From Pseudomonas saudiphocaensis (GTDB lineage Bacteria; Pseudomonadota; Gammaproteobacteria; Pseudomonadales; Pseudomonadaceae), in contig NZ_CCSF01000001.1 in the NCBI RefSeq assembly GCF_000756775.1, positions 3,038,001-3,102,000 on the forward strand: 64,000 nt of DNA. Direction: 5' to 3'. The notes below the pieces were generated by a model. That model was not told the DNA's origin. It ran no database searches and worked only from the letters and a program-made list of their open reading frames with translations. Below are positions 20,881 through 30,226 of the stretch, piece after piece. How positions within the stretch are numbered: position 1 is the first letter of the stretch; the number at the start of each line of letters is the position of its first letter. The translations under genes were made by a program, and so were the position numbers.

Positions 20881-21680
20881 CGGAGGAACCGCCGCCAGAG
20901 CAGCCGGGGCGCGCGCAGTAGCATGCCGCCGAACAGCCGTGCATGCATGCGCGAGATCAGCAGGTTGTCGAGCCACAGACGAAAGTGCGAGATGCCGTCC
21001 TTGGGGTAGTGCACGCGAGTCGGCAGCCAGACCATGGGCTGCTCGCGCCAGTGCATGCGCACCAGGATTTCGGTGTCGAAGTCCATGCGCTTGCCCAGCT
21101 CCACCGAGTCGAGCAGCACCAGCGTCGGTGCCAGCGGATAGACCCGAAAACCGCACATGGAATCGCGGATCGACAATGACAGGGTGTTGATCCAGACCCA
21201 GACGTGGGTGAGGTAGCGCGCGTAGAGGCGACCCTTGGGCACGCTGGCATCGTAGAGCGGATAGCCGCAGATCAGCGCTTCGGGTGCTTGACAGGCGCGG
21301 TCGAGAAATAGCCCCACGCAGCTGAGGTCGTGCTGGCCGTCGGCATCCACCTGCAACGCGTGGGTAAAGCCCAGTCGAGCCGCTTCACGCAGGCCGCTGG
21401 TCACTGCGCCGCCCTTGCCTTGGTTATACGTATGACGCACCAGATGCACGTCGGGATGCTTGGCCAGCTCGTCGATGGCCTGCGCCGCCTCGGGCCGCGA
21501 AGCATCATCGACAAGGACGCACGGCAGATCCTCGGCAAGCAGTGCGGCAACCACCGCCGGCAGGGTGCGTTCATGGTTGTAGACCGGCACCACCGCACAG
21601 GGGCGAAAATCGTCCTCGATTTCCAGCGCCAGCTGCTGCGGGACAACAGGCTGAGGGGCCGACGGGGCGATACTGCTCAT
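20877..21680 (-). CDS. Glycosyltransferase family 2
   Basis: The 267-residue enzyme has a GT-A fold signature: CAVVPVYNHERTLPAVV near the N-terminus, CVLVDDAS, and the metal-binding ALQVDADGQHD (DxD-like). It probably adds a sugar to the APE lipid. There is no clear membrane segment apart from a hydrophobic stretch near the C-terminus. Both ends overlap neighbours by 4 bases, showing tight translational coupling. Confidence 0.85.
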   Translation of the reverse strand: MSSIAPSAPQPVVPQQLALEIEDDFRPCAVVPVYNHERTLPAVVAALLAEDLPCVLVDDASRPEAAQAIDELAKHPDVHLVRHTYNQGKGGAVTSGLREAARLGFTHALQVDADGQHDLSCVGLFLDRACQAPEALICGYPLYDASVPKGRLYARYLTHVWVWINTLSLSIRDSMCGFRVYPLAPTLVLLDSVELGKRMDFDTEILVRMHWREQPMVWLPTRVHYPKDGISHFRLWLDNLLISRMHARLFGGMLLRAPRLLWRRFLR

Positions 21681-23356
21681 GCCGGTTGGTCCAGCAGAAT
21701 ACGCCCCGAGGAGCAGGCATCTTCACCGTTGCGGTAGGCAAAGTGCAGCTTGCTGCGTTCGGCATCGAAGCGCAGGGTCAGCTGCAGGCGGTCGCCGGGA
21801 CGGGCGAGCTGCTGAAACTTGAGCACCTCCATGCCCTGGAAACTGGGTGGCAAATCGGCGATGAGTTCGCCTGCCAGGCTTATCGCCCAGTCGATCTGCA
21901 CCACGCCGGGAAGCACCGGCGTTTGCGGGAAATGACCACTGAAATGCGCGAGATCCACCGGGATTTCCAGCTCAAGTTGCCACTCGTCACCGTTCTGGTG
22001 GGTGCGCAGGCGTTCCGGCTGCAGCGTGCGCGGCGCTCGCAACAGGGCGTCCAGCTGGGCCTGGGGCAGCTTGCCCTGGGCATTGCATGGCAGTTGTCGC
22101 ACCAGCCGCCAGCGCCGCGGCAGCGCCAGCGCCTCGCAATGCGCCGCCAGGTGCTTGCGCAGGCTGTCGGTCAGTGCGCGCCGACCGCCGTTGCGCAGGG
22201 CATGCAGGCCGTCTTCGCTGAGTGCGACCAGCGCCGCCAGCGAGGCGCGGCCTTCTTCGACCACGCCCAGGCGCGCTTCGCTGACGAAGGGATGTTCGGC
22301 CAGCGCTTTTTCCAGCATGGGTAGGGAGATGCGCTTTTCTTCCAGCTTGACGATGCGGTCCAGTCGGCCCAGCAGTTCGAAGCGACCGTCGCTGTGGATC
22401 TGAGCGGCGTCAGCTGTCTGTTCGATATGGTTGGGAGGCAGGCAGGGTGAGGCGATACGCAAGGCGCCTGTTTCATCCTGGTCCAGCTCGACGGCCTCGA
22501 AGGGCTGCCAGAGGTGGCCACCCTGGCGCCAGGCGATGCCGCCGGTTTCCGAGCTGCCGTAAATTTCCGTCGGTGCCTGGCCGAGGTGCTGTCGCAAACG
22601 GCTCGCCGCCTCGGCCGGGAGAGGGCCACCGGAAGAGAACACCCGACGTACGCTTTGCAGCGCCGGCCAGTCGAGATTGTCGCCCATGCGCTTGAGCAGC
22701 GCCGGGCTGGCGACCCAGCAGTAATGTTGATGGTCGCGGCTGGCCTGCTGGATATCTTCGGGAAACGGCAGCGCCCGGCGCAGGAACACGCGCCCGGCGC
22801 ACAGCGGCCAGAGCACCCGGAATAGCAGACCGTAAATATGCTGCGCGACCACGCTGCCGATGATGCAGGCATCGCCCAGCTCGGCGCCCCATTGGGCTTC
22901 GAGGATCTGCGTCTCGTTGGCCAGCTGGCGCAGACGCTTGTCGATCAGCTTGGGCTCGCCGCTGGAGCCGCTGGTGCAGAGCACCAGGTGGCATTGGTCC
23001 AGATCCAGTTCGGCGCCATCCAGGGGCTCGCCGAAGAGTTGCTCCAGGCGCGTGTCGCCTTCGTGGTCGGTCAGCCAGAGCTCGGCCTGATCCTGCAGGC
23101 GGGCGCGACTGGCCGGTTGCAGGTCGGCAGGCAGCAGTACGCTAACCCCGGCACGCCAGGCGCCCAGCAGGGCGACAGCCAGTTCGGCGGCGTCTTCGAG
23201 ATGCACGGCGACGCGGCGCACGCCACGGGCCTGCAGGCCGCTGGCCAGGCGCAGGGCTTGCAGGCGCAGCTCGGCGTGATCGAGTGCCGGGCTAAGCGTG
23301 ACCGGGCGCGCTTGCAGGCTTTGGTCGAGCAGGTGTTCCAGGGCAATCCAATTCAT
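21677..23356 (-). CDS. Acyl-ACP ligase fused to an ApeI-like dehydratase
   Basis: This 559-residue fusion has an N-terminal adenylation domain (about 1-440) with the P-loop-like [15 protein letters not shown] and [13 protein letters not shown] motifs. It should activate the aryl acid and load it onto ACP. A FabZ/ApeI-like hotdog domain (about 450-559) carries [20 protein letters not shown], with the catalytic His in GHFP. In characterised systems these are the separate proteins ApeH and ApeI. The start at 23356 overlaps the membrane-protein stop; the longer frame upstream lies inside that gene. Confidence 0.88.
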   Translation of the reverse strand: MNWIALEHLLDQSLQARPVTLSPALDHAELRLQALRLASGLQARGVRRVAVHLEDAAELAVALLGAWRAGVSVLLPADLQPASRARLQDQAELWLTDHEGDTRLEQLFGEPLDGAELDLDQCHLVLCTSGSSGEPKLIDKRLRQLANETQILEAQWGAELGDACIIGSVVAQHIYGLLFRVLWPLCAGRVFLRRALPFPEDIQQASRDHQHYCWVASPALLKRMGDNLDWPALQSVRRVFSSGGPLPAEAASRLRQHLGQAPTEIYGSSETGGIAWRQGGHLWQPFEAVELDQDETGALRIASPCLPPNHIEQTADAAQIHSDGRFELLGRLDRIVKLEEKRISLPMLEKALAEHPFVSEARLGVVEEGRASLAALVALSEDGLHALRNGGRRALTDSLRKHLAAHCEALALPRRWRLVRQLPCNAQGKLPQAQLDALLRAPRTLQPERLRTHQNGDEWQLELEIPVDLAHFSGHFPQTPVLPGVVQIDWAISLAGELIADLPPSFQGMEVLKFQQLARPGDRLQLTLRFDAERSKLHFAYRNGEDACSSGRILLDQPA

Positions 23357-23931
23357 GTCGCTTTCCTTACGCGCTGGCGCACCAGCCACTCTCCGGCAAA
23401 CAGCAGCCCCATCAACAGATAGGCGATCAGCCCGGTATACAAGGTCCACCAGGTCAGCGGTGCCCAGAGTGCAAGCCCCGTAGCGATGGCTGCGTTGACT
23501 GAGAAGAAGCCCGCCCATACCCAGGTCACCTTGCGGGTGTAACGCACCGCAGCGGGTGGCAGCTCAGGCTCCTGCAACCGCGCCAGGCGTTCGATGATCG
23601 GCATGCCGGAGCAAAGGCTGCCGGCGAACAGCGCGAGCAATGCCAGGTTGATCAGCACCGGGTAGCCCAGCAGCAGGATACTGCTGTCGGCCAGTGCCAG
23701 GACCAGGCAGAACGACAGCGCCGCTATGCTCAGGGTGCGGCTCAGCGGCGTCTGCCGTGGGCTCAGCGCACGGGCCAGCCAGAGCGTACCCAGCATCAGG
23801 GCGAACAGCCGTGGCGAGAGGTGCCCCATGCCCAGATAAACGATAAAGGGATAGGTCAGGCCGACCAGCAACAGGCCAAGGCCTATCAGCCGATGGACAG
23901 TGGCCTTGCCTGTAGCGCTGGCTGTTGGCAT
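23353..23931 (-). CDS. APE-cluster integral membrane protein (COG4648/ApeG-like)
   Basis: The 192-residue protein has about five to six hydrophobic segments and no obvious catalytic motif. Such proteins are constant members of APE clusters; the molecular role is not established. It begins 35 bases after the second ACP gene and overlaps the ligase-dehydratase start by 4 bases. Confidence 0.75.
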   Translation of the reverse strand: MPTASATGKATVHRLIGLGLLLVGLTYPFIVYLGMGHLSPRLFALMLGTLWLARALSPRQTPLSRTLSIAALSFCLVLALADSSILLLGYPVLINLALLALFAGSLCSGMPIIERLARLQEPELPPAAVRYTRKVTWVWAGFFSVNAAIATGLALWAPLTWWTLYTGLIAYLLMGLLFAGEWLVRQRVRKAT

Positions 23932-23966
23932 GGGTGGTCGAGCAACCTTCAGTTGCAGGTCCCCAC

Positions 23967-24224
23967 TCAGGCGGTTTGCGGGTTGAGCAGCCGATAGACC
24001 GCCTCGACCACATCGCCCACGGTGCGCACCGACTTGAATTCCTCGGCGGCAATCTTCTTGCCGGTTTGGCGCTTGATATGGTCGATCAGGTCGACGGCAT
24101 CGATGCTGTCGATCTCCAGATCCTGATAAAGGTTGGCTTCCAAGCTGATGCGCTCAGGCTCCAGCTCAAACAGTTCGACCAGCGCCTCGTGCAGAGTTTG
24201 GTAAATCTCGTCGCGAGTATTCAC
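23967..24224 (-). CDS. Acyl carrier protein (APE, second)
   Basis: The 85-residue ACP has its phosphopantetheine serine in DLEIDSIDAVDL and an acidic helical profile. It follows the first ACP after 12 bases. Two distinct ACPs (ApeE and ApeF type) are characteristic of APE systems, where they carry the growing chain and the starter or a second acyl group. Confidence 0.9.
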   Translation of the reverse strand: MNTRDEIYQTLHEALVELFELEPERISLEANLYQDLEIDSIDAVDLIDHIKRQTGKKIAAEEFKSVRTVGDVVEAVYRLLNPQTA

Positions 24225-24236
24225 GTGCTGACCTCC

Positions 24237-24500
24237 TCAGGCGACCGCGCGGTTGGCGCTGATGTAGGCAGCCAGGCTATCGACGCTGGCGAAGTGCTTG
24301 CGGGTGTCCTTGGCGTCGGCGTCGATCTTGATGCCGAAGCGCTTCTGGATGGCGAGGCCCAGCTCCAGGGCATCCACGGAATCCAGACCCAGGCCTTCGC
24401 CGAACAGCGGCTGGTCGGCGGCGATGTCATCCGGCGTGAGGTCTTCCAGACCCAGTGCATCAATGATCAGGTGCTTGATCTCAAGCTGCAGTTGGCTCAT
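24237..24500 (-). CDS. Acyl carrier protein (APE, first)
   Basis: The 87-residue ACP has its phosphopantetheine serine in GLGLDSVDALELGLAI. It overlaps the upstream acyltransferase gene by 20 bases. It differs from the second ACP both around the serine (LDSVD against IDSID) and in its C-terminal helix, so the two are unlikely to be interchangeable. Confidence 0.9.
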   Translation of the reverse strand: MSQLQLEIKHLIIDALGLEDLTPDDIAADQPLFGEGLGLDSVDALELGLAIQKRFGIKIDADAKDTRKHFASVDSLAAYISANRAVA

Positions 24501-25290
24501 CGATTGCGAGCTCCTTTATGTAGTGTCGGTGCAGATGGTCGTTGAGCTGCCGCGAGGCGATTGGCAGAGAGCCTCGGTCGGCGAATGTCTGCGGGTCGAT
24601 ATCATCGCCGACCCGCAAGTGAAAATGAAATCGTCGTGACGGAATGCGGTACCAGGGCTCAGCCTTGGTCAGGGTCGTGGGCGTCACGCTGATGACCACC
24701 GGCGTGACCAGTTGCGCACCGCGCAGGGCGATGGCTGCAGCTCCGCGGTGGAACTGCGGCGCCTGGCCCGGTGTGGTGCGGGTGCCTTCGGGGAAAATGA
24801 TCAGAGTCTGGCCTTGCTGCAGCGCCCCGGCAGCTTCGTCGAGCATTTCCGCGCTGCCGTTGTTGCTGATGTACTGCGCCGCGCGGATCGGGCCGCGGGT
24901 GAAGGGGTTGTCCCAGAGGCTCTGCTTGACCACGCAGTTGGCGTCGCGGATCAGCGCGATCAACACCACCACATCGATCAGCGAAGGGTGGTTGGCGATG
25001 ATCAGCTGGCCGGGACGGCCCAGGCGCTCGACACCCTCGACCTGATAGGTCAGCACGCCGCTGCGGTACATGAACTGCACGAACAGCCAGAACATCCGGT
25101 TGACGGTTTTGCGCGCACGCAGACGCTGGCGCAGGGCGTCACCGGGCAGCAGGGACTGCAGCGGGAACACCACCAGGCGCAGGATCAACCCACCCACGCC
25201 GAACAGCAGAAAGGACAGGCCGGTGGCGATCAGGCGCCACAGCCACGGCGGGTTGATGTGGTTGTTCACTGTGCTTTCCGCCAGGTCCAT
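24481..25290 (-). CDS. Lysophospholipid acyltransferase, PlsC-like
   Basis: This 269-residue membrane protein has the PlsC motifs: NHPSLID (the HX4D catalytic motif) and FPEGTRTTP (acyl-acceptor binding), preceded by hydrophobic helices (about 15-45). It probably acylates a glycerophosphate-like acceptor in assembly of the APE lipid (ApeD-type). It overlaps the chain-length factor gene by 25 bases and the first ACP gene by 20. Confidence 0.85.
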   Translation of the reverse strand: MDLAESTVNNHINPPWLWRLIATGLSFLLFGVGGLILRLVVFPLQSLLPGDALRQRLRARKTVNRMFWLFVQFMYRSGVLTYQVEGVERLGRPGQLIIANHPSLIDVVVLIALIRDANCVVKQSLWDNPFTRGPIRAAQYISNNGSAEMLDEAAGALQQGQTLIIFPEGTRTTPGQAPQFHRGAAAIALRGAQLVTPVVISVTPTTLTKAEPWYRIPSRRFHFHLRVGDDIDPQTFADRGSLPIASRQLNDHLHRHYIKELAIDEPTAA

Positions 25291-25982
25291 CGACGCTTAT
25301 TCCATTGATGTATGCGTAATGTCTGCGTACCGCTTAGCAGGCGAACCAGTTCCAGTGCATGGGGCCACGGCCCTGGCGAGTGCGGGTCGTCACTCGCCTC
25401 AAGACTCAGCGTCCAGCCTTGACCGGCGGTGACGCGCAGAGCGACGGCATAAGGGAAGGGGACATCGTCGATCCAGGGTTGGTAGGCGGCCGGCGGCCGG
25501 TCTTCAGTGACTACCACCAGCACCGAGGGTGCGCCTTCGGCCAGCAGCATGGCGGCTTCGAGCAGGGCGTGTTCCAGCCCGTCGCCTTCGGCGGCCAGTG
25601 CGGTCATTTCGCTGTGGTCGTTCTGCTGGATCGACCACAGACCGATGATCGCGTTGTGCACCGAGAGGCTGAACTGCGTGGGTGACAGGGCCTCTTCACG
25701 TGCCATGTCGCTGAGGATGGCGAAGGTGCGTGGGGTTTCACCGTGGCGCGAGGCGTATACCAGCGGCATCGGCGGTTGGCCTTCGGCCAGCGGCGTGGCC
25801 ACGGCAAATGCCATGCGGGCCAGACGGCTCAGGCGGCGGCGCTGCAAGGCCGGAAGAAAGCTGACGTCTGGCTCGCTGTCATCTACGAGGCAATGGGGAT
25901 CGCGCGCCCAGGCCGTCCAATCGCTGGCACTTGTCAGGCCTGGAGCCCAGGCATGCCACTGATCAATGTCGAATTGAATCAC
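25266..25982 (-). CDS. APE chain-length factor (degenerate ketosynthase)
   Basis: The 238-residue protein matches the short ketosynthase-like chain-length factor family of APE clusters (ApeC-type). It is about half the length of a ketosynthase and has no TACTSG-type catalytic cysteine. It is expected to pair with a full ketosynthase and set polyene length. As the first gene of the operon, it should have the main promoter in the 254-base gap between it and trxC (25983-26236). I see no clear consensus promoter there. Confidence 0.82.
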   Translation of the reverse strand: MIQFDIDQWHAWAPGLTSASDWTAWARDPHCLVDDSEPDVSFLPALQRRRLSRLARMAFAVATPLAEGQPPMPLVYASRHGETPRTFAILSDMAREEALSPTQFSLSVHNAIIGLWSIQQNDHSEMTALAAEGDGLEHALLEAAMLLAEGAPSVLVVVTEDRPPAAYQPWIDDVPFPYAVALRVTAGQGWTLSLEASDDPHSPGPWPHALELVRLLSGTQTLRIHQWNKRRWTWRKAQ

Positions 25983-26236
25983 GGTAGATACCTAGGGTCC
26001 GTTGCCGTTTCATCGCGGCTTGCGCGGAAGCGACAGCAGACCCTCGCGCTTTGGCGGTTCTTGTTATTGGCGTATCGGTCCATGAATGGCGACTGTCGGT
26101 AAATGCAGCAAAAAAGTGCGGGCATTATCCGTTCGCCATCCTCGCGAGGCAAACGCTGCGGACGGGAGGTGGGCTTCTGAGCGGAACTTTTTATCGGGTT
26201 TTGGGTATCGCTGAAAATGCTTGCCTGCGGAAGGCC

Positions 26237-26671
26237 TCAAATACCCTGCTGCGCGAGCCAGGCCAGTAGTTGTGGCAGCGGCACCGCGCCGTTCTGCCGG
26301 GCCACCTCTTGGCCATTTCTGAACAGGATTAGGCTGGGGATGGAGCGAATGCCCAGTTGGCCGGACAGTTGCTGGTTGGATTCGCTGTCCAGCTTGGCCA
26401 ACCGGCAGCGTCCATTAAGTTGAGCGGCAGCCTGTTCGAAGATCGGCGCGAAGCTGCGGCACGGGCCGCACCAACTGGCCCAGACGTCCAGCAACAGCGG
26501 CAGGTCGCCCTTTATCTGCTGGGCGAAGCTGCTCTGGTTAACGTCGAAGGGTTTTGCCAGCAGAACGTCGGCCTTGCAGCGCCCGCAGCGCGGCTGCTGG
26601 CCAATGCGGTCGGAGGGGATGCGGTTGAGCCCGGCGCAGTGCGCGCAGGGAACGACGAGTGAATCGGTCAT
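26237..26671 (-). CDS. trxC: Thioredoxin 2
   Basis: TrxC is a cytosolic oxidative-stress thioredoxin. The 144 residues include the N-terminal zinc-binding cysteines typical of TrxC (CAHC at 9-12 and CGRC at 29-32) and the active site WCGPC at 67-71. The cis-proline is in SIPSL. The start at 26671 was chosen because it begins directly with the zinc module. A terminator separates it from metY. Confidence 0.93.
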   Translation of the reverse strand: MTDSLVVPCAHCAGLNRIPSDRIGQQPRCGRCKADVLLAKPFDVNQSSFAQQIKGDLPLLLDVWASWCGPCRSFAPIFEQAAAQLNGRCRLAKLDSESNQQLSGQLGIRSIPSLILFRNGQEVARQNGAVPLPQLLAWLAQQGI

Positions 26672-26758
26672 GGCGGGTGCTCCAGTAAGGCGTCTGCTGT
26701 AGATGGCGGCAGGCGAGTGAAACTCAAGGCCGTGCCGCCCTGAACTGGAGGTTGCCAA

Positions 26759-26795
26759 GGAAGAACTCCGACCGCCTGCGCGGCGGAGTTCTTCC
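26759..26795 (-). terminator. Hairpin between metY and trxC
   Basis: A perfect 12-bp stem, GGAAGAACTCCG / CGGAGTTCTTCC, with a GC-rich inner stem, lies 10 bases after the metY stop on its strand. There is no long T run, so termination may be partial. Confidence 0.6.
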
Positions 26796-26804
26796 AGGCG
26801 TCGG

Positions 26805-28082
26805 TCAGCCCTTGGAAGCTTCCAGCGCCTGCTCCAGGTCGGCGAGGATGTCGTCGATATGCTCGATACCAATGGACAGCCGCACCATGTCCCGGGGCAC
26901 GCCGGCCTTTTGCAGTTCTTCATCGTTGAGCTGGCGGTGGGTTGTCGAGGCCGGGTGGCAGGCCAGGGACTTGGCATCGCCGATGTTGACCAGCCGCACC
27001 ACCAGGTTGAGTGCATCGATAAAGCGTGCACCGGCATCGAAGCCGCCCTTGATGCCGAAGGACAGGATTGCCGCGGGCTTGCCGTCGGTATAGCGCTGTG
27101 CCAGAGCATGCTCGGGATGATCGGGCAGGCCAGCGTAGTTAACCCATTCCACCTGCGAATGTTGCTGCAGGTACTCGGCGACCTTCAGCGCGTTCTCGCA
27201 GTGGCGTTCCATGCGCAGCGCCAGGGTTTCCAGCCCCTGCAGAATCAGGAAGGCGTTGAACGGCGACAGCGCAGCGCCCATGTTGCGCAGCGGCACCACG
27301 CGGCAGCGGCCAATGAAGGCGGCGGGGCCAAAGGCCTCGGTGTAGGTGACGCCGTGGTAGGAGGCGTCCGGGGTGTTGAGCAGCGGAAAACGCGCCTTGT
27401 TCTCGGCCCAGGGAAACTTGCCGGAATCCACCACGATGCCGCCGATGCTGGTGCCGTGGCCGCCCATGTACTTGGTCAGCGAATGCACGACGATATCGGC
27501 ACCATGCTCGAACGGACGGCAGAGGATCGGCGTGGCGACGGTGTTGTCGACGATCAGCGGTACGCCATGGCGATGGGCGGCATCGGCCAGGGCCTGGATG
27601 TCGATGATGTTGCCCGCCGGGTTGCCGATGGATTCGCAGAACACCGCCTTGGTACGGTCGTCGATCAGTGCTTCCAGCGCCGCGATGTCGTCATGAGGGG
27701 CGAAACGCACCTCGATGCCCTGACGCGGCAGGGTGTGGGCAAACAGGTTGTAGGTGCCGCCGTAGAGCTTGGCCACCGAGACGATATTGTCCCCGGCTTC
27801 GGCGACGGTCTGAATCGCATAGGTGATGGCCGCCATGCCCGAGGCCACCGCCAGCGCCGCAACGCCGCCCTCCAGGGCCGCGACTCGCTGCTCCAGCACG
27901 TCGTTGGTGGGGTTCATGATGCGCGTATAGATGTTGCCCGGCACCTTCAGATCGAACAGGTCGGCACCATGCTGGGTGCTGTCGAAGGCATAGGAAGTGG
28001 TCTGGTAGATGGGCACCGCGACGGCCTTGGTGGTCGGGTCGGGGCTGTAGCCGGCGTGGATCGCCAGAGTTTCCAGTTTCAT
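26805..28082 (-). CDS. metY: O-acetylhomoserine sulfhydrylase
   Basis: This PLP enzyme of the Cys/Met-metabolism family makes homocysteine from O-acetylhomoserine and sulfide. The 425 residues carry the PLP-lysine context VVHSLTKYMGGHGTSIGG, the N-terminal TLAIHAGYSPDPTTKA and the long family-specific insertions that separate MetY from MetZ or MetB. The start at 28082 (MKLETLAIHAG) matches homologues; the frame upstream is untranslated leader. It appears to be monocistronic. Confidence 0.92.
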   Translation of the reverse strand: MKLETLAIHAGYSPDPTTKAVAVPIYQTTSYAFDSTQHGADLFDLKVPGNIYTRIMNPTNDVLEQRVAALEGGVAALAVASGMAAITYAIQTVAEAGDNIVSVAKLYGGTYNLFAHTLPRQGIEVRFAPHDDIAALEALIDDRTKAVFCESIGNPAGNIIDIQALADAAHRHGVPLIVDNTVATPILCRPFEHGADIVVHSLTKYMGGHGTSIGGIVVDSGKFPWAENKARFPLLNTPDASYHGVTYTEAFGPAAFIGRCRVVPLRNMGAALSPFNAFLILQGLETLALRMERHCENALKVAEYLQQHSQVEWVNYAGLPDHPEHALAQRYTDGKPAAILSFGIKGGFDAGARFIDALNLVVRLVNIGDAKSLACHPASTTHRQLNDEELQKAGVPRDMVRLSIGIEHIDDILADLEQALEASKG

Positions 28083-28165
28083 GTGCGTTCCTTGTTCTTG
28101 TCTGAAAGAACGCGAGCATGAGATCAATCCACGGGTCGGTCAATGATCTGCGGCAAGCCTTCCGC

Positions 28166-29956
28166 TTACACCGGTACCAGCGGCCAGAACCACGGAATTA
28201 CCACTGTTGCCGCGCCCCAGAGCAGAATGTTCAGCGGCATCCCGACCTTGACGAAGTCGCTGAAACGGTAACCGCCGGCGGTGTAGACGAAGGTGTTGGT
28301 CTGGTAGCCGATGGGTGTGGCGAAGCTGGCGCTGGCGGCAAACATCACCGCCACCACGAACGCCCGCGGGTCGATACCGAACTGCTGCGCCAGGCCGATG
28401 GCGATGGGGGTGACGAGCACCGCGACGGCGTTGTTCGACAGCAACTCGGTAAGCGTCGAGGTAAAGAAGTAGATGAACGACAGCATAAACAGCGGGCCGG
28501 CCCAGGGCGTCAGGGTGACCACATTGGTGACGATCAGCTCCACGAGCCCGACCTTGTCCATGGCCACGCTGAGCGCCAGCATGCCGAAAATCAGACCGAG
28601 AATCTTCCAGTCCACCGCCTTGTAGGCATCCTCGACATCCAGACAGCGCGTCGCCAGCACCACCGCCGCGCCCATGATCGCCAGCCCCTCGATAGGCATT
28701 ACGCCCACCGCGGCCAGCAGCATTACCGCCAGGGTGATGATGATCGCGATGGGCGCCTTGTCGCGGCGGTAGGCGCGCTCCTGCACGGTGTTGAGGCTGA
28801 TCAGCCCGCCGTTGTCGGCGAAACGCTTGATCTGCGTGGCCGAGCCTTCCACCAGCATCACATCGCCGAACTGCAGCTCGAAGTCGTCGAAATTGCCTTG
28901 GATATTCTCGTCCTGGCGATGCACTGCCAGGACGTTGATGCCGTAGCGCGCCGACAGGTCCAAGTCGCGCATGGGGCGGTGGCTGAAGCGCGAATCCCGG
29001 CCGACGATGGCCTCTACCAGCGTCACGTCATCGCTGCTGATGGTTTCGAAGGCATCACTGCGACTGAAGGCCAAATGGCCACTGCCGCGCAGGTCCACCA
29101 CATCCTTGACCTGGCCGTGGATGATCAGCAGATCTCCCGCCTGCAGGATGAAATCATGCTCCGGGCGGCTGAACAGGTTGGTGCCGCGGTTGATCTGCAA
29201 AACCTGCAGGCCGCTGCCGCCATTGAGATTTGCCTCGCTGATGCTCTTGCCGATCACCGATGAGCCGAAGGGGACGCGCAGCTCGGTCATAAAGGTACGG
29301 TCCAGGCGCGGGCCGATCAGCTTGGAGAGCGTGTCGCGTTCGGGCAGCAGGCGCTTGCCCAGAGTCAGCATGTAGAGCATGCCCACCGCCGCAAGAATCA
29401 GCCCCGCGCCGGTAATCTCGAACATGCCGAAGGGCTCAAGACCGGCCTTGCGCGCCACGCCATCGACCAGAATATTGGTGGAGGTGCCGATCATGGTCAG
29501 CGTGCCGCCGAGGATGGTCGCGTAGGACAGCGGAATCAGCAGTTTGGAAGGCGTGGTGCCGGCACGCCGGGCCAGGGAAATGGCCACCGGCGTGAGAATC
29601 GCCACCACCGGGGTGTTATTGAGGAAAGCGGAAATGACCAGCGCGGTAATGGTCAGGCCGGCCAGTACCCGGGTTGGACTGGTGCCCACCAGATCGCCCA
29701 GCCAGTTGCCCAGCGCATCGATGCAGCCGGTTCGTTCCAGTGCCGCGGAAATCACGAACATGCAGGCGATGGTCACCGGCGCCGAGTTGGACAGCACGCC
29801 AAGCACTTCGGCCGGCGCCAGCAGCTGCGTGCCCAACAATACCGCCACGGCAATCGCCACCACGATATCCGGGCTCCAGCTCTCACGTACGAAAGACACC
29901 AGTACCCACACCAGCACGGCGCAGACGAAATAAAGCTGCAGCGATTCAGGGAGCAT
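28166..29956 (-). CDS. SLC13/DASS-family permease with two RCK_C domains
   Basis: The 596-residue inner-membrane protein has helices grouped at about 5-190 and 400-596 around a cytoplasmic pair of TrkA/RCK C-terminal domains (about 205-375). Proteins of this layout are sodium-coupled anion (dicarboxylate or sulfate) transporters. The ATG at 29956 opens directly into the first helix; the upstream frame has no coding character. The substrate cannot be inferred, though metY next door makes sulfate a reasonable guess. Confidence 0.8.
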   Translation of the reverse strand: MLPESLQLYFVCAVLVWVLVSFVRESWSPDIVVAIAVAVLLGTQLLAPAEVLGVLSNSAPVTIACMFVISAALERTGCIDALGNWLGDLVGTSPTRVLAGLTITALVISAFLNNTPVVAILTPVAISLARRAGTTPSKLLIPLSYATILGGTLTMIGTSTNILVDGVARKAGLEPFGMFEITGAGLILAAVGMLYMLTLGKRLLPERDTLSKLIGPRLDRTFMTELRVPFGSSVIGKSISEANLNGGSGLQVLQINRGTNLFSRPEHDFILQAGDLLIIHGQVKDVVDLRGSGHLAFSRSDAFETISSDDVTLVEAIVGRDSRFSHRPMRDLDLSARYGINVLAVHRQDENIQGNFDDFELQFGDVMLVEGSATQIKRFADNGGLISLNTVQERAYRRDKAPIAIIITLAVMLLAAVGVMPIEGLAIMGAAVVLATRCLDVEDAYKAVDWKILGLIFGMLALSVAMDKVGLVELIVTNVVTLTPWAGPLFMLSFIYFFTSTLTELLSNNAVAVLVTPIAIGLAQQFGIDPRAFVVAVMFAASASFATPIGYQTNTFVYTAGGYRFSDFVKVGMPLNILLWGAATVVIPWFWPLVPV

Positions 29957-30226
29957 GGGTTTCCTTTGCGTGCCTACAACAGAAGCGGACCAGCCAACCG
30001 GCCCGCGGCGCACGATAGAGGGTGGGGCTTAGAGTGTCTAGAAACGTTTAATGATGTTTATATGCTATTTGGTTATTAGCGTTGGCTTTCGTTTCTGACC
30101 GTTGAGAGCAACCGGTGCACGCGCAAGGGCCATGCGTTGTGATAGGAAGGTGCCGGCTTGGCTTGTCATCGCTTTGTCATGCCGTGGCATTAATTTGCCA
30201 CCATTTGAAGAGTGGAAGGGCATCAA

